A DNA stretch of 64,000 bases, taken from Candidatus Caenarcanales bacterium (GTDB taxonomy: Bacteria; Cyanobacteriota; Vampirovibrionia; 2-02-FULL-35-15). The notes beneath the pieces were generated by a model. The model did not search any database. It worked only from the letters and a program-made list of their open reading frames with translations, and was not told the origin of the DNA. Position 1 is the first letter of the stretch. Each line of letters starts with the position of its first letter. Shown here one piece after another: positions 51,936-60,589 of the stretch. Made by a program: the position numbers and the translations under genes. Where the stretch lies: the NCBI GenBank assembly GCA_020050435.1, contig JAGVKQ010000005.1, positions 1 to 64,000 of the forward strand, read 5' to 3'.

Positions 51936-53480
51936 ATGGTTCTAATTGGCGCTGGCGTTGTAATGGTAGTAATTACCCTAATCATTATTTTCTTTTCATA
52001 TTCAAACAGTACTAGTAAAGGGCTTTCTGTGGATCTTGTTAAAGGAATTGAACAGGATAGAGCGTTTGAAATAATATCAAAATTAAAAATAGCAGAAATA
52101 AATGCAGATATTCAAGAAAGTGAAAGACCAGGAAAAGTAAACGTTAAAGTTTTTGAAAAAGATTTTGATAAAGCAGCAATAGCATTGTCTAGAAGTGATC
52201 TTCTTCAAGAAGATGGTTTCAATCTTTTTGATAAAAGTGACTGGGCTGCTTCAGACTATGATAAAAGAATTAAAATGATGAGAGCCGTAAATGGTGACCT
52301 TTCCAGAATAGTAAGTAGAATGACAGGAATTAAATGGTCTACCGTCCGCGTAAACATTCCAGAGCCACAACTTTTTTCACAATATCAAGCTGCTACAACA
52401 GCGACCGTTCAAATTGAGCTTGTTGATGAAGGAGTAAAACTTTCAAGAGGACAAGTAAAGAGTGTTATTAATTTATTGATTGGATATGTACCAAACCTTC
52501 AAAAAAACAATATTTCTATTATTGATACAGCTGGTCAGACCTATTCAGCAGTAGAGTCTGATGAATCAAATGCTAGTGAACTACTTGAAGAATCAGAAAA
52601 AGTAAATAAGGTTATTCAAAAGAAAATTGAAGAGTATTTAGAACCACTTATTGGATATAACAATTACATAGTAAGAGTTAGTTCAGAAATCAGTAGGAAA
52701 AAAGTTGAAGAAAGTGCTACTACCTTTACAGATGGTGCAGTAGGACAAGAACAAATTGGTGATGAGCGTTTAGGAGCTCCACAAGGTCAGGCTTTCGTAG
52801 AAGGTCAGGAAGCTGCTCCAGCTGGAGACTCTAGCATGAGTTATACAAGAACAAATAGAGTTACGCAGAGATATCCAAGCTATAAACAAAAAACAACAAG
52901 TACGCCAGCAGGCAGAATTAGTAAAATTACAGTAGCTGTAGCAATTAATGATGGCATACCAGCAGGTATTTCTTTAAAACAAATTAGAGAAGGTGTTGCA
53001 GCTATCACCAGTCCTAATACATCAGTAGATGATGTAAAAATTACAATTGCAGAGTTTGCAACAGGAAAATCAAATATAGCTCATGGTTCAAAAACAACTA
53101 ATATAGTGCCTGGTATTGGTGCATCACTAGGTCAAGCAACATCATTCTTTAAAGGACTTCCAAAGTGGATGAGTTTTGTAATTGCAGGGTTTGGCTTACT
53201 TTTACTACTTGGTTCTTTTGGTAGAAGACCAGCCACAATTCCTCAAGAAAGTACAATTGCTCAGATTAACCAATCAATGCAAAGACAGCAACAATTCCAA
53301 AAACCAGGATTACAATTAGGTGCAGGAGAAGATTTCCCACAACAATATGAAAGCACCCAACAACTTTCAGCTAAAGAACCAGATTTTACTGGCATTATTT
53401 CAGGATTAAAAGAAGCAGCGGAAGAAAAGCCAGAGTTTTTAGCAAATAAACTTCAAATATGGCTTGAAGATGGAAGATAA
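51936..53480 (+). CDS. fliF: Flagellar MS-ring protein FliF
   Basis: 514 residues from ATG 51936. TM1 (MVLIGAGVVMVVITLIIIFFSY) comes right at the start, then ring-building motifs (DLVKGIEQDRAFEIISKL, RVNIPEPQLFSQYQAATTATV, VKSVINLLIGYVPNLQKNNI, VSSEISRKKVEES), TM2 (~403-425) and the C-terminal FliG-binding end (EKPEFLANKLQIWLEDG). The C-terminus appears intact. The start is odd: no Shine-Dalgarno, and the same frame upstream is interrupted only by TAA at 51924. Translation may re-initiate here. Confidence 0.88.
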   Translation: MVLIGAGVVMVVITLIIIFFSYSNSTSKGLSVDLVKGIEQDRAFEIISKLKIAEINADIQESERPGKVNVKVFEKDFDKAAIALSRSDLLQEDGFNLFDKSDWAASDYDKRIKMMRAVNGDLSRIVSRMTGIKWSTVRVNIPEPQLFSQYQAATTATVQIELVDEGVKLSRGQVKSVINLLIGYVPNLQKNNISIIDTAGQTYSAVESDESNASELLEESEKVNKVIQKKIEEYLEPLIGYNNYIVRVSSEISRKKVEESATTFTDGAVGQEQIGDERLGAPQGQAFVEGQEAAPAGDSSMSYTRTNRVTQRYPSYKQKTTSTPAGRISKITVAVAINDGIPAGISLKQIREGVAAITSPNTSVDDVKITIAEFATGKSNIAHGSKTTNIVPGIGASLGQATSFFKGLPKWMSFVIAGFGLLLLLGSFGRRPATIPQESTIAQINQSMQRQQQFQKPGLQLGAGEDFPQQYESTQQLSAKEPDFTGIISGLKEAAEEKPEFLANKLQIWLEDGR

Positions 53481-53486
53481 AACCGC

Positions 53487-53586
53487 TACACGTCATTGCG
53501 AGCCGAATGAAATGAGGCGTGGCAATCTATTAATGCATTGCAATGGTGAGATTGCTTCGTCGTTCCACTCCTCGCAATGACGTGTA
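53487..53586. repeat. 100-bp MITE-like inverted repeat
   Basis: Perfect 16-bp terminal inverted repeats (TACACGTCATTGCGAG / CTCGCAATGACGTGTA), outermost TA dinucleotides, and an inner pair GCAATCT/AGATTGC. The CGTCATTGCGAGG...GAAGCAATCT motif is a widespread bacterial dispersed repeat. It lies six bases after fliF, inside the flagellar operon. The remaining 53587-53711 shows no further feature. Confidence 0.85.
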
Positions 53587-53711
53587 CAAGGTCCACCATC
53601 AACCTTACAAGATAACACCCTTAATTTTCCCTATATCAACTTATTTCTCTAGTAAAATCATTCCAAGCTATCTATAATCGTGGAATATACAATGTATACA
53701 GGATAAACCCT

Positions 53712-54092
53712 ATGGTCATTTTATCAAATGAAAAACTATTAACTTTGTCACTTTTGTTGAGAACTTTGCCAAAAGAACAACAATCGTTACTCCTTGCTCA
53801 TTTTAACCCTGAAGTAGTTAGAAGGCTTTCAGAGATAGAGGAAGAAACAGGTGTGGATTTAGAAAAAGTAGACTGGACTCCATTTTATAGGTCATGGCCT
53901 GAGCTTGAAAAGATTTTAAATGATTGTAATGAAGAAATAAGATTACAAAAAATAATTTCTTTGGCTGATGAACAAAGACCTAGAATGAGAGAATACATGC
54001 TTCTGAAAACAGGTAAGCTAAAGAAAGGACCACCAATCTTGCTTTCTCAGGAAGTTATCAAAGTTATTGACAGGTATATAAGTAGTCTTTAA
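53712..54092 (+). CDS. Short FliG-like protein at the fliG position
   Basis: 126 residues. LLTLSLLLRTLPKEQQSLLLAHFNPEVVRRLSEI, seen as two segments of about 17, follows the FliG N-terminal pattern (hydrophobic helix, PxEVxRRLSxI). The later REYMLLKTGKLKKGPPILLSQEVIKVIDRYI resembles the end of a helical bundle. Full FliG has ~330 residues with middle and C-terminal torque domains, absent here. It lies between fliF and fliH, exactly where fliG is usual. Possibly a truncated FliG or a lineage-specific adaptor binding FliF. Family call is inference. Confidence 0.55.
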   Translation: MVILSNEKLLTLSLLLRTLPKEQQSLLLAHFNPEVVRRLSEIEEETGVDLEKVDWTPFYRSWPELEKILNDCNEEIRLQKIISLADEQRPRMREYMLLKTGKLKKGPPILLSQEVIKVIDRYISSL

Positions 54093-54103
54093 TATAGGTA
54101 AAA

Positions 54104-55444
54104 ATGTTAATTAAAAGAAAAAATATAGTAAGTAATAAAAAATCTCAAAATAGAGAGCGTGGGCAGGTATTGCCTTTAAGTGTTCCTGCACAAGCAATTC
54201 AGCAAGAAATTCAAAAAGCAAAACAACAAGCAAAATCTCTTAAAGAAGAAGCCGAAAAGATTCTTGAAGATTCAAAACAACAGCTAGAAGATGCAGAGAA
54301 AAAAGCAAACGAAATAATTCAACAAGCAGAGTTGGATGCAAGAGATATAAAAGAAAGAGTCTATGAAGAGTCAGTAACAGCATTTAATGAAGAAGCAGAA
54401 GCCGTAAGAGCAGAGGCAAAATCTTTATTTAAGGATCTTTTTGAGGTTAAAAGAGAAGCCTTAATGCAAGCCCATGAGGACATTATAAAAATTGCATTAG
54501 ATTTGGCAGAGAAAATAGTTAGATATCAAGCAAATATAGATCCTGAAATTCTTAAAACACAAGTAATAGAATCAATTAAAAAAGCTACATCTGAGTCAGA
54601 GAGAGTGCAAGTTTTTGTCAATCCACAGGACTTACAAAAATTAGAAGATAATGTTGTGGAAATTGAAAAACTTTTCCCTGCAGGAGTTAGCATTACACCC
54701 CTTTCTAATGAATCTGTTGATATTGGAAGTTGTGTTATAGAAACTAAATCAGGACAGTTGGATGCACGTTTTTCTACCCAGCTTATGACATTAGTTAAAC
54801 TTTGTGAGCATTTAGAAGTTGCCGAGCCCAATATAGAAATTTCTGAAGATGTTTCAATTCCCGAAACAACGGTTCAAGTTACGCCTTTTGAAGACTTGCC
54901 TGAAAATTCAAGAGCAGAAGAATTGAAAATAAATCTAAGAGAACATGAGAAAGAATTATTAGAAGAAGGACTATTAACTGAAGAAGAAAAACTTATTGTG
55001 CATTTAACCGATGAAGAAGAGCTTTTAAGAAGAGAACTTCTAGAAGATAATTTTGATGAATTAGAAAAGAAATTATTACATGAACAGCTATTAAATGAAG
55101 CTGTCTATGAAGCTGAACAAGTCCAAGTAGAAGAAATCCCTGTTTTAGAGGAGCCTATAAATGAAGATCAAGTTATGCAAGATTATCAGCCTCAAGTAGA
55201 AGAAGTAATTGAAGAAGTTGTTGAAGAGGAAGCTACCTTTGCTGAAGAAGTTAATCCTAGTCAAGGTCTCCTTTTTGAATATGAAGAAGATGGTGAAGAT
55301 GATGAAATCAATAAGCCTGAACAAGTAGATACTAAAAATATTCTCAAACCAAAGAAAAAACCTTATAAAATAGATTTCAACGATTTGGCAGATGAAGTAG
55401 AAAAGAATCCTGAGTGGAAAGAAATGCTAGATGATGAAGGTTAG
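54104..55444 (+). CDS. fliH: FliH-like export ATPase regulator with long acidic C-terminus
   Basis: 446 residues. The first ~245 are FliH-like: a long coiled coil (~25-120, many Glu/Gln/Lys), then ALDLAEKIVRYQANIDPEILK, VFVNPQDLQKLE, LFPAGVSITPLSNESVDIGSCVIETKSG and LDARFSTQLMTLVKL, matching FliH/V-ATPase E-type C-domains. Residues ~250-446 are a Glu-rich helical extension (EEEELLRREL, VEEVIEEVVEEEATFAEE) that ordinary FliH lacks. FliH holds the FliI ATPase at the export gate; fliI is not in the window. It starts 12 bases after the FliG-like gene. Confidence 0.82.
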   Translation: MLIKRKNIVSNKKSQNRERGQVLPLSVPAQAIQQEIQKAKQQAKSLKEEAEKILEDSKQQLEDAEKKANEIIQQAELDARDIKERVYEESVTAFNEEAEAVRAEAKSLFKDLFEVKREALMQAHEDIIKIALDLAEKIVRYQANIDPEILKTQVIESIKKATSESERVQVFVNPQDLQKLEDNVVEIEKLFPAGVSITPLSNESVDIGSCVIETKSGQLDARFSTQLMTLVKLCEHLEVAEPNIEISEDVSIPETTVQVTPFEDLPENSRAEELKINLREHEKELLEEGLLTEEEKLIVHLTDEEELLRRELLEDNFDELEKKLLHEQLLNEAVYEAEQVQVEEIPVLEEPINEDQVMQDYQPQVEEVIEEVVEEEATFAEEVNPSQGLLFEYEEDGEDDEINKPEQVDTKNILKPKKKPYKIDFNDLADEVEKNPEWKEMLDDEG

Positions 55445-57660
55445 TTGAAAGCTTCACTCATAGCATTTGCCCAACTATCTTTAAGCTCTTTTACATCAAT
55501 CTTCTGATTTAATATTTCTACACTTTCACCAGTCACTTCACCCATTATTTTATATGGGCATTTTTGTGACTTTAAGTAATCTTCAGCTTTGCTTAGATTT
55601 TCTTTTGAAGTGCTTATTATTATTCTGCTTTGAGTTTCCCCGAAATAAGTCGCATCTATTCTGTTTGTAGGTTTGGCTGTAAGTTTAAATCCTAAATCTT
55701 TCTCAAATGCACATTCAGAAAGCGTTACAAGAAGTCCACCCATTGAGCAGTCATTAGCTGATTTAATTAGCTTATTTTTTATAAGTTCTCTGACCGAAGA
55801 TTGGACGATTTTTTCTAAATTTAAATTAAGTTCAGGAACTTGTCCCTGGATTTTTTTAGTTTTTAAATATAAATATTCAGATGCGCCAATTTCATTTTTC
55901 TCTTCACCAAGAAGTATAATGATATCTCCAGCATCTTTAAAATAATTATTTACTGCTATCTCTACATTTTCTAAATAGCCCACCATGCCTATTACAGGGG
56001 TAGGCCATATGTCGACACCATTTGATTCGTTATATAAACTCACATTTCCACCAGTTACTGGAGTATCAAAAGCAAGACAAGCTTCTATAATTCCTTTAAC
56101 TGATTCTGCCATTTGCCAGTATATTTCTGGTTTTTCTGGATTTCCAAAATTTAAATTATCAGTAATAGCTACTGGTAATGCACCTGTACATGAAACGTTT
56201 CTAGCTGCTTCAGCTACGTTAATTTTAGAACCAAGATATGGATCTAAATAAACATAAGCTGAGTTCCCATCACAGGAAACTGCTAAACCTTTTTGTGTTT
56301 TAGTCTTTTCTGACCTAATTCTAATCAAGCCTGCACTGTAACCAGGCTTTATAACTGTATTTGTCTGCACCTGGTGATCATACTTAGAATAAACCCATTT
56401 TTTAGAACAAATATTAGGGGAAGCTAAAAGCTCTTTAAGTGTAGGTAAAATTTCTTTTTCACTAATATCAGGAATGGTACTTTGATCAAACTTTTGATTT
56501 TCTTTAATGTAAGCTGGTTCTTTTTTATCTCTCTTGTAAACAGGTGTATCATCAGTTAGAGATTTAGCAGGTAAATCTACTACTACATTTCCTTTATGTT
56601 TAACTACTACTCTTTCACCTTCTGTAATTTCTCCGATTTTTACTGAATCCAATCCCCATTTTTCAAAAACTTTATTTACTTTATCTTCATGTCCTTTTTC
56701 TACTACAAATAACATTCTCTCCTGTGACTCAGAGAGCATATATTCGATCGGAGTAAGTTCAGTTCTAGTAGGTACTTTAGTTAACTCTATTTCTACGCCT
56801 ATATTTCCTTTGGCTGCCATTTCAGATGTAGAGCATGTAAGTCCAGCAGCTCCCATATCTTGTGCTGCTACTACATAGCCTGTTTTAAATGCTTCAAGAC
56901 AAGCTTCAATTAAAATCTTCCCTACAAAGGGATCTCCTACCTGAACAGCAGGTCTGTCTTCATGACTTTTCTCTGTTAGTCCACTGCTGGCAAATGCTGC
57001 TCCACCCAGACCATCTTTTCCTGTTTTAGAGCCTACATATAAAACTGGATTTCCAATACCACTTGCATTTGATTTTACAATTTCTTTTGTTTCTATAATT
57101 CCAATTGCCATTGCATTTACAAGAGGATTTTCATTATATGTAGGATAGAAATATGATTCTCCGCCGATATTTGGCACACCAGTACAATTTCCATAATGAG
57201 CTATTCCTGAAACTGCACCTGAAAATAAAAACCGTGATCTAGGAATACTTAAGTCACCAAACCTTATGCTATCTAATACAGCAATGGGTCTTGCCCCCAT
57301 AGTAAAAATATCTCTTAAAATTCCACCTACTCCAGTAGTGGCTCCCTGAAAGGGTTCTACAGCAGTCGGACGATTATGAGACTCTATTTTAAAAGCAATT
57401 CTAAGCCCGTCACCAATATCTATAACACCAGCATTTTCTCCTGGTCCTACAGCTACATATTTATTTTTAGTAGGAAATTCTCTAAGTAAAGCTTTTGAGT
57501 TTTTATAACAGCAGTGTTCAGACCACATTACAGAAAACATGTTTAGCTCTACTAAATTTGGTTCTCTGCCTATTAAACTTACGATTTTAGAATATTCTTC
57601 TTCAGTGATTTTGAGCTTTTTTAAGATTGTTTTATCGATTTTTTCAAGTATTTGAGACAT
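55441..57660 (-). CDS. purL: Phosphoribosylformylglycinamidine synthase subunit PurL
   Basis: 739 residues from ATG 57660 (MSQILEKIDKTILKK), the size of the small PurL that works with separate PurQ and PurS. MWSEHCCYKNS, AFKIESHNRPTAVEPFQGA, GVGGILRDIFTMGARP, GGESYF and DMGAAGLTCSTSEMA are clear. It makes FGAM from FGAR, glutamine and ATP in purine synthesis. TATAAT lies at 57672-57667, so the mRNA may be leaderless. It overlaps fliH at the 3' end by 4 bases. Confidence 0.97.
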   Translation of the reverse strand: MSQILEKIDKTILKKLKITEEEYSKIVSLIGREPNLVELNMFSVMWSEHCCYKNSKALLREFPTKNKYVAVGPGENAGVIDIGDGLRIAFKIESHNRPTAVEPFQGATTGVGGILRDIFTMGARPIAVLDSIRFGDLSIPRSRFLFSGAVSGIAHYGNCTGVPNIGGESYFYPTYNENPLVNAMAIGIIETKEIVKSNASGIGNPVLYVGSKTGKDGLGGAAFASSGLTEKSHEDRPAVQVGDPFVGKILIEACLEAFKTGYVVAAQDMGAAGLTCSTSEMAAKGNIGVEIELTKVPTRTELTPIEYMLSESQERMLFVVEKGHEDKVNKVFEKWGLDSVKIGEITEGERVVVKHKGNVVVDLPAKSLTDDTPVYKRDKKEPAYIKENQKFDQSTIPDISEKEILPTLKELLASPNICSKKWVYSKYDHQVQTNTVIKPGYSAGLIRIRSEKTKTQKGLAVSCDGNSAYVYLDPYLGSKINVAEAARNVSCTGALPVAITDNLNFGNPEKPEIYWQMAESVKGIIEACLAFDTPVTGGNVSLYNESNGVDIWPTPVIGMVGYLENVEIAVNNYFKDAGDIIILLGEEKNEIGASEYLYLKTKKIQGQVPELNLNLEKIVQSSVRELIKNKLIKSANDCSMGGLLVTLSECAFEKDLGFKLTAKPTNRIDATYFGETQSRIIISTSKENLSKAEDYLKSQKCPYKIMGEVTGESVEILNQKIDVKELKDSWANAMSEAFN

Positions 57661-57716
57661 ATGAATATTATATATTATTGCTATCAAAGTCTTATATATT
57701 AATATGTCTATGTGAC

Positions 57717-59063
57717 TTAGCCCTTTAAGTGCTTATTTAAAACAAGCTCTTCAAATAAAAGAGCTTTTGCTGGGACAGAGAATCTGGCTCTTTTATATAA
57801 CTTCATAAGACTTTCTTCTAATTTTGCACAGGACTTATTTTGAGATTTAGCTAATTCTATATTTAACATTAAAGTATTTAAAAAATACTCTGATAAAAAA
57901 TCTAGCATCCTATCAAGCCCATTTAAAAATTCAATTCTATTTCTTCTATTTATTTTAGGTACACTATTAAAAAAAGTGATTCCTTCATTAGCTTTAAAAC
58001 TGAGATCTTCTAACCTTGCTTCAATTTCAGCAGGATTAACTGCATAGGATCTCGGATGCTTTTTTTTGAATGCTGGATTAGAATGAAAACTTGCTTTAAA
58101 TAAATTTTTCAATGTATTTTTAGCTCTTGTTAAAGAGCTTTCTGAAATTTCTTCTACTCTGATATCAGGGTATCTTGCAAAACATTCTGCTTGGTCATTT
58201 ATACGATCATCAATCGTTTTCCCTTCTAAAAGAATATCTTTTCCATTTCCATCTAATTCATTAAATGCTTGTCTAAATGACTCTATTGCTTCAGCTCGTG
58301 TTAACTGTTTACTTTTTATATCTTGTCTTCTATGTGCTAATTCATGGGTTGTAAGACCTTGTAAAAGCTCTTCCACGTGAGTAAATAAGTTATAAATGAC
58401 AGTGCTGATCGGTGGAATAAATGCTATTTTGGATAAAGAACTACTTACCATTGATAAGACTGCTTTAAGCAAAATTCTTCCATCATTAGCCATATATACA
58501 GTTTCATTTTGTGGTGAGTATGCTCCTGCTGCCCTTGCTGAAACATGTACACTTGCATCATTAATAACTAACTTAGGAAGTTCTGATTCTTTTAAATCTA
58601 AATGTAAGGCTGAATTTCTTATCAATTTAGGAATATTAACAGGATCTTCTCTGGTTAATGAATAATAACCTAAGCGACCAAGCATTCTAAATGGTCTTGT
58701 AGCTTTTCTTAGCAACCGGTTTGGGACTTTTAAATCTTTAAAGTCTGGAATGTCTATACTGAGATTTGGTTTTTCTAAATCACTATATCCAAGGACGGAA
58801 GCATTTGCAATTTCTTCAATATGATTAAAATCTTCAATAGTTTGTATTAACGCCCAATCAGGAATCCTTCCTCTATCTCTTTCTTCTGTAAGTGCGTAAA
58901 AAACTGCTCTGGAAGCGTATAAGGCTTCATGTATTTTTAAACTTCCTGAAATCCTAACTGAATCTTCACCTTCTCTATAAATATTTAACATTCCAGCACC
59001 ATCTAAAGGATTAGAAACTTTAGATCTGATTGATGCAGATCGATTGGGGAATTGAACGATCAT
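57717..59063 (-). CDS. Putative metallopeptidase-like protein (HELAH)
   Basis: 448 residues. THELAHRRQD (HExxH) lies near residue 245, with RINDQAECFARYPD about 45 residues later as a possible third ligand region, fitting a minigluzincin arrangement. A hydrophobic stretch before it (LLKAVLSMVSSSLSKIAFIPP) may be amphipathic or membrane-linked. N- and C-terminal helical regions match no known family. It lies 56 bases upstream of purL on the same strand. Confidence 0.6.
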   Translation of the reverse strand: MIVQFPNRSASIRSKVSNPLDGAGMLNIYREGEDSVRISGSLKIHEALYASRAVFYALTEERDRGRIPDWALIQTIEDFNHIEEIANASVLGYSDLEKPNLSIDIPDFKDLKVPNRLLRKATRPFRMLGRLGYYSLTREDPVNIPKLIRNSALHLDLKESELPKLVINDASVHVSARAAGAYSPQNETVYMANDGRILLKAVLSMVSSSLSKIAFIPPISTVIYNLFTHVEELLQGLTTHELAHRRQDIKSKQLTRAEAIESFRQAFNELDGNGKDILLEGKTIDDRINDQAECFARYPDIRVEEISESSLTRAKNTLKNLFKASFHSNPAFKKKHPRSYAVNPAEIEARLEDLSFKANEGITFFNSVPKINRRNRIEFLNGLDRMLDFLSEYFLNTLMLNIELAKSQNKSCAKLEESLMKLYKRARFSVPAKALLFEELVLNKHLKG

Positions 59064-59138
59064 TGAATAGATAAATTAATATATAAAACTACTAAAATCC
59101 TTAAACTTAAGGTTCTTTTTATTATTAGAGATTTAGGC

Positions 59139-59984
59139 TTAACTCTTCAGTACCTTCAAATACCCTTCTAGGCACTCTTTCAGCTCTATATCACCTTCAT
59201 TATGATAGATGTTTACAAGATTTTGAAGCATTCTGCATATTATTTGTTTATTGGTGGGACTAGATAAATATTCTTCTTGCCAGCTAAGTTTTAAGGTTTT
59301 AATTCTTTCCTGACAAATAGATCGTGTAATTATTTCACCCTGATTGAAAGGATCTATGTATATTGGTTCAAATGAATCCATATACTGAATAAGAAAATGT
59401 GCAGGCATGTTTACAGCACTAATAGGAAGCCCAATCCTTTTAGTTATGAGTAAACAAACCATGGATAAAGAAATAGGATTCCCTATTCTTTTTTCAAGAA
59501 CTTTATCTATAAAACTGTTGTCGGGAGCATAATAGTCTTCTTTGTTACCACTAAAGCCAAGCTCCATAAAAAGAAAATGATTTAATTCATTTATTACTGA
59601 GGTCGGGTCACCTTTTACTTTTATTTTTTTTAAATTGTTACTTAAACTTATTGCCCAACTGTTTAAAACTTTTACGTAATGATCTAAATCAAGAAGCGGA
59701 TTATCAAATTGAGCAAGTAGAAAAACTCCTTTTTCAAGATCATTTGAAAGGTCTTTTGACCAATCTAAGAAATCAACTTTTAATTTTACTCTTTTTACTC
59801 TTTTTGCTAAATCTAAAAACTGTCTTCTGGTTTCAATGTCATCTAAAGAAATTTCATTGTTAATTTCTCGAAGAAGAGAAACATCAAAAGTCATTATTTG
59901 CTCCTCGAGCAACTTATACATACCTTCATCCTGCGTTTTAAGCAGTTTAGCTATAGCTTTTATTTCAGAGTTTGGTAAAGCCAT
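59139..59984 (-). CDS. SirB1/transglutaminase-like domain protein
   Basis: 281 residues matching the Transglut_core2 (SirB1 N-terminal) family: LNHFLFMELGFSGNKEDYYAPDNS, VLEKRIGNPISLSMV, ITKRIGLPISAVNMPAHFLIQY and IDPFNQGE. The catalytic triad of classical transglutaminases is not obvious (SLSM in place of a Cys), so it may be non-enzymatic. Members are common in proteobacteria and cyanobacteria; function unknown. Confidence 0.8.
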   Translation of the reverse strand: MALPNSEIKAIAKLLKTQDEGMYKLLEEQIMTFDVSLLREINNEISLDDIETRRQFLDLAKRVKRVKLKVDFLDWSKDLSNDLEKGVFLLAQFDNPLLDLDHYVKVLNSWAISLSNNLKKIKVKGDPTSVINELNHFLFMELGFSGNKEDYYAPDNSFIDKVLEKRIGNPISLSMVCLLITKRIGLPISAVNMPAHFLIQYMDSFEPIYIDPFNQGEIITRSICQERIKTLKLSWQEEYLSSPTNKQIICRMLQNLVNIYHNEGDIELKECLEGYLKVLKS

Positions 59985-60052
59985 TGTTCAGTAATCTCAT
60001 TATTTTCTTCAATAAATTTTATATATTCTGTATTCAAGTATACAAGCTGAGA

Positions 60053-60084
60053 CAAAAAAAAGACCAGCAATTTTAATGCTGGCC
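60053..60084 (-). terminator. Intrinsic terminator of the Ala/Glu lipoprotein gene
   Basis: On the minus strand GGCCAGCA...TGCTGGTC forms an 8-bp stem (one G-T pair) with a 7-base loop, followed by a run of eight or nine U. Confidence 0.88.
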
Positions 60085-60111
60085 TTTTCTAATGATGATC
60101 TTATACGAGAA

Positions 60112-60447
60112 CTACTCAGCTGCTTTTTCTGCTGCTGGTACTGCTTCTTTAGCTGCATCAGCTGCTGTATCTGCTGCTTTTTTAGCTTCGCCTGCATCTT
60201 TAGCTGCATCTTTAGCTGAATCAACTGCTGTATCTGCTGCTTTTTTAGCTTCGCCTGCTGCATCAGCTGCTTCTTCAGTAGCTTCTTCAGCTTCTTCAGT
60301 AGCTTCTTCAGTAGCTGTATCAGCTTCAGTAGCCTCTTCAGCTGCTGGTTCTGCTGCTTCTTCTGGCTTTGGTGCTGCACATGCTGTCATGGTAATCATG
60401 AGCATAGCAGTGTAAAACAATAAAGTAAATTTCTTTAACATCTTCAA
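60112..60447 (-). CDS. Ala/Glu/Lys-rich lipoprotein
   Basis: 111 residues. A lipobox signal (LLFYTAMLMITMTACA) predicts lipidation at Cys23. The mature protein is almost only Ala, Glu, Lys, Asp and Thr in heptad-like runs (AAEEATEADTATEEATEEA, GEAKKAADTAVDSAKDAAK), predicted to be a long single helix or coiled coil, similar in style to Lpp or LEA-like helical spacers. GAGGAG lies before the ATG and a strong terminator follows, so it is probably well expressed alone. Possibly an envelope spacer. Confidence 0.78.
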   Translation of the reverse strand: MKMLKKFTLLFYTAMLMITMTACAAPKPEEAAEPAAEEATEADTATEEATEEAEEATEEAADAAGEAKKAADTAVDSAKDAAKDAGEAKKAADTAADAAKEAVPAAEKAAE

Positions 60448-60589
60448 TAATCTCCTCTTTTAATTATGTTAGCCTTTATCAAAAAATCTTTGCTAAGCAC
60501 AATTATTGTAACTTATACTATAGATAAAATAATTCAAAAGATACTCCGTGTAACAACCTGTATAACGCCACAAAATGTCTAAACAAATA

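Noticed and set aside
51861-51938. Reassigned TAA codon as the explanation of the fliF stop
   Set aside because: Many genes here end in TAA with no extension, so a changed genetic code is not credible.
60009-60380. 123-residue Gln/Lys/Leu frame and a 107-residue Ala/Ser frame
   Set aside because: Shadows of the Ala/Glu-rich lipoprotein, which has a lipobox, ribosome site and terminator.
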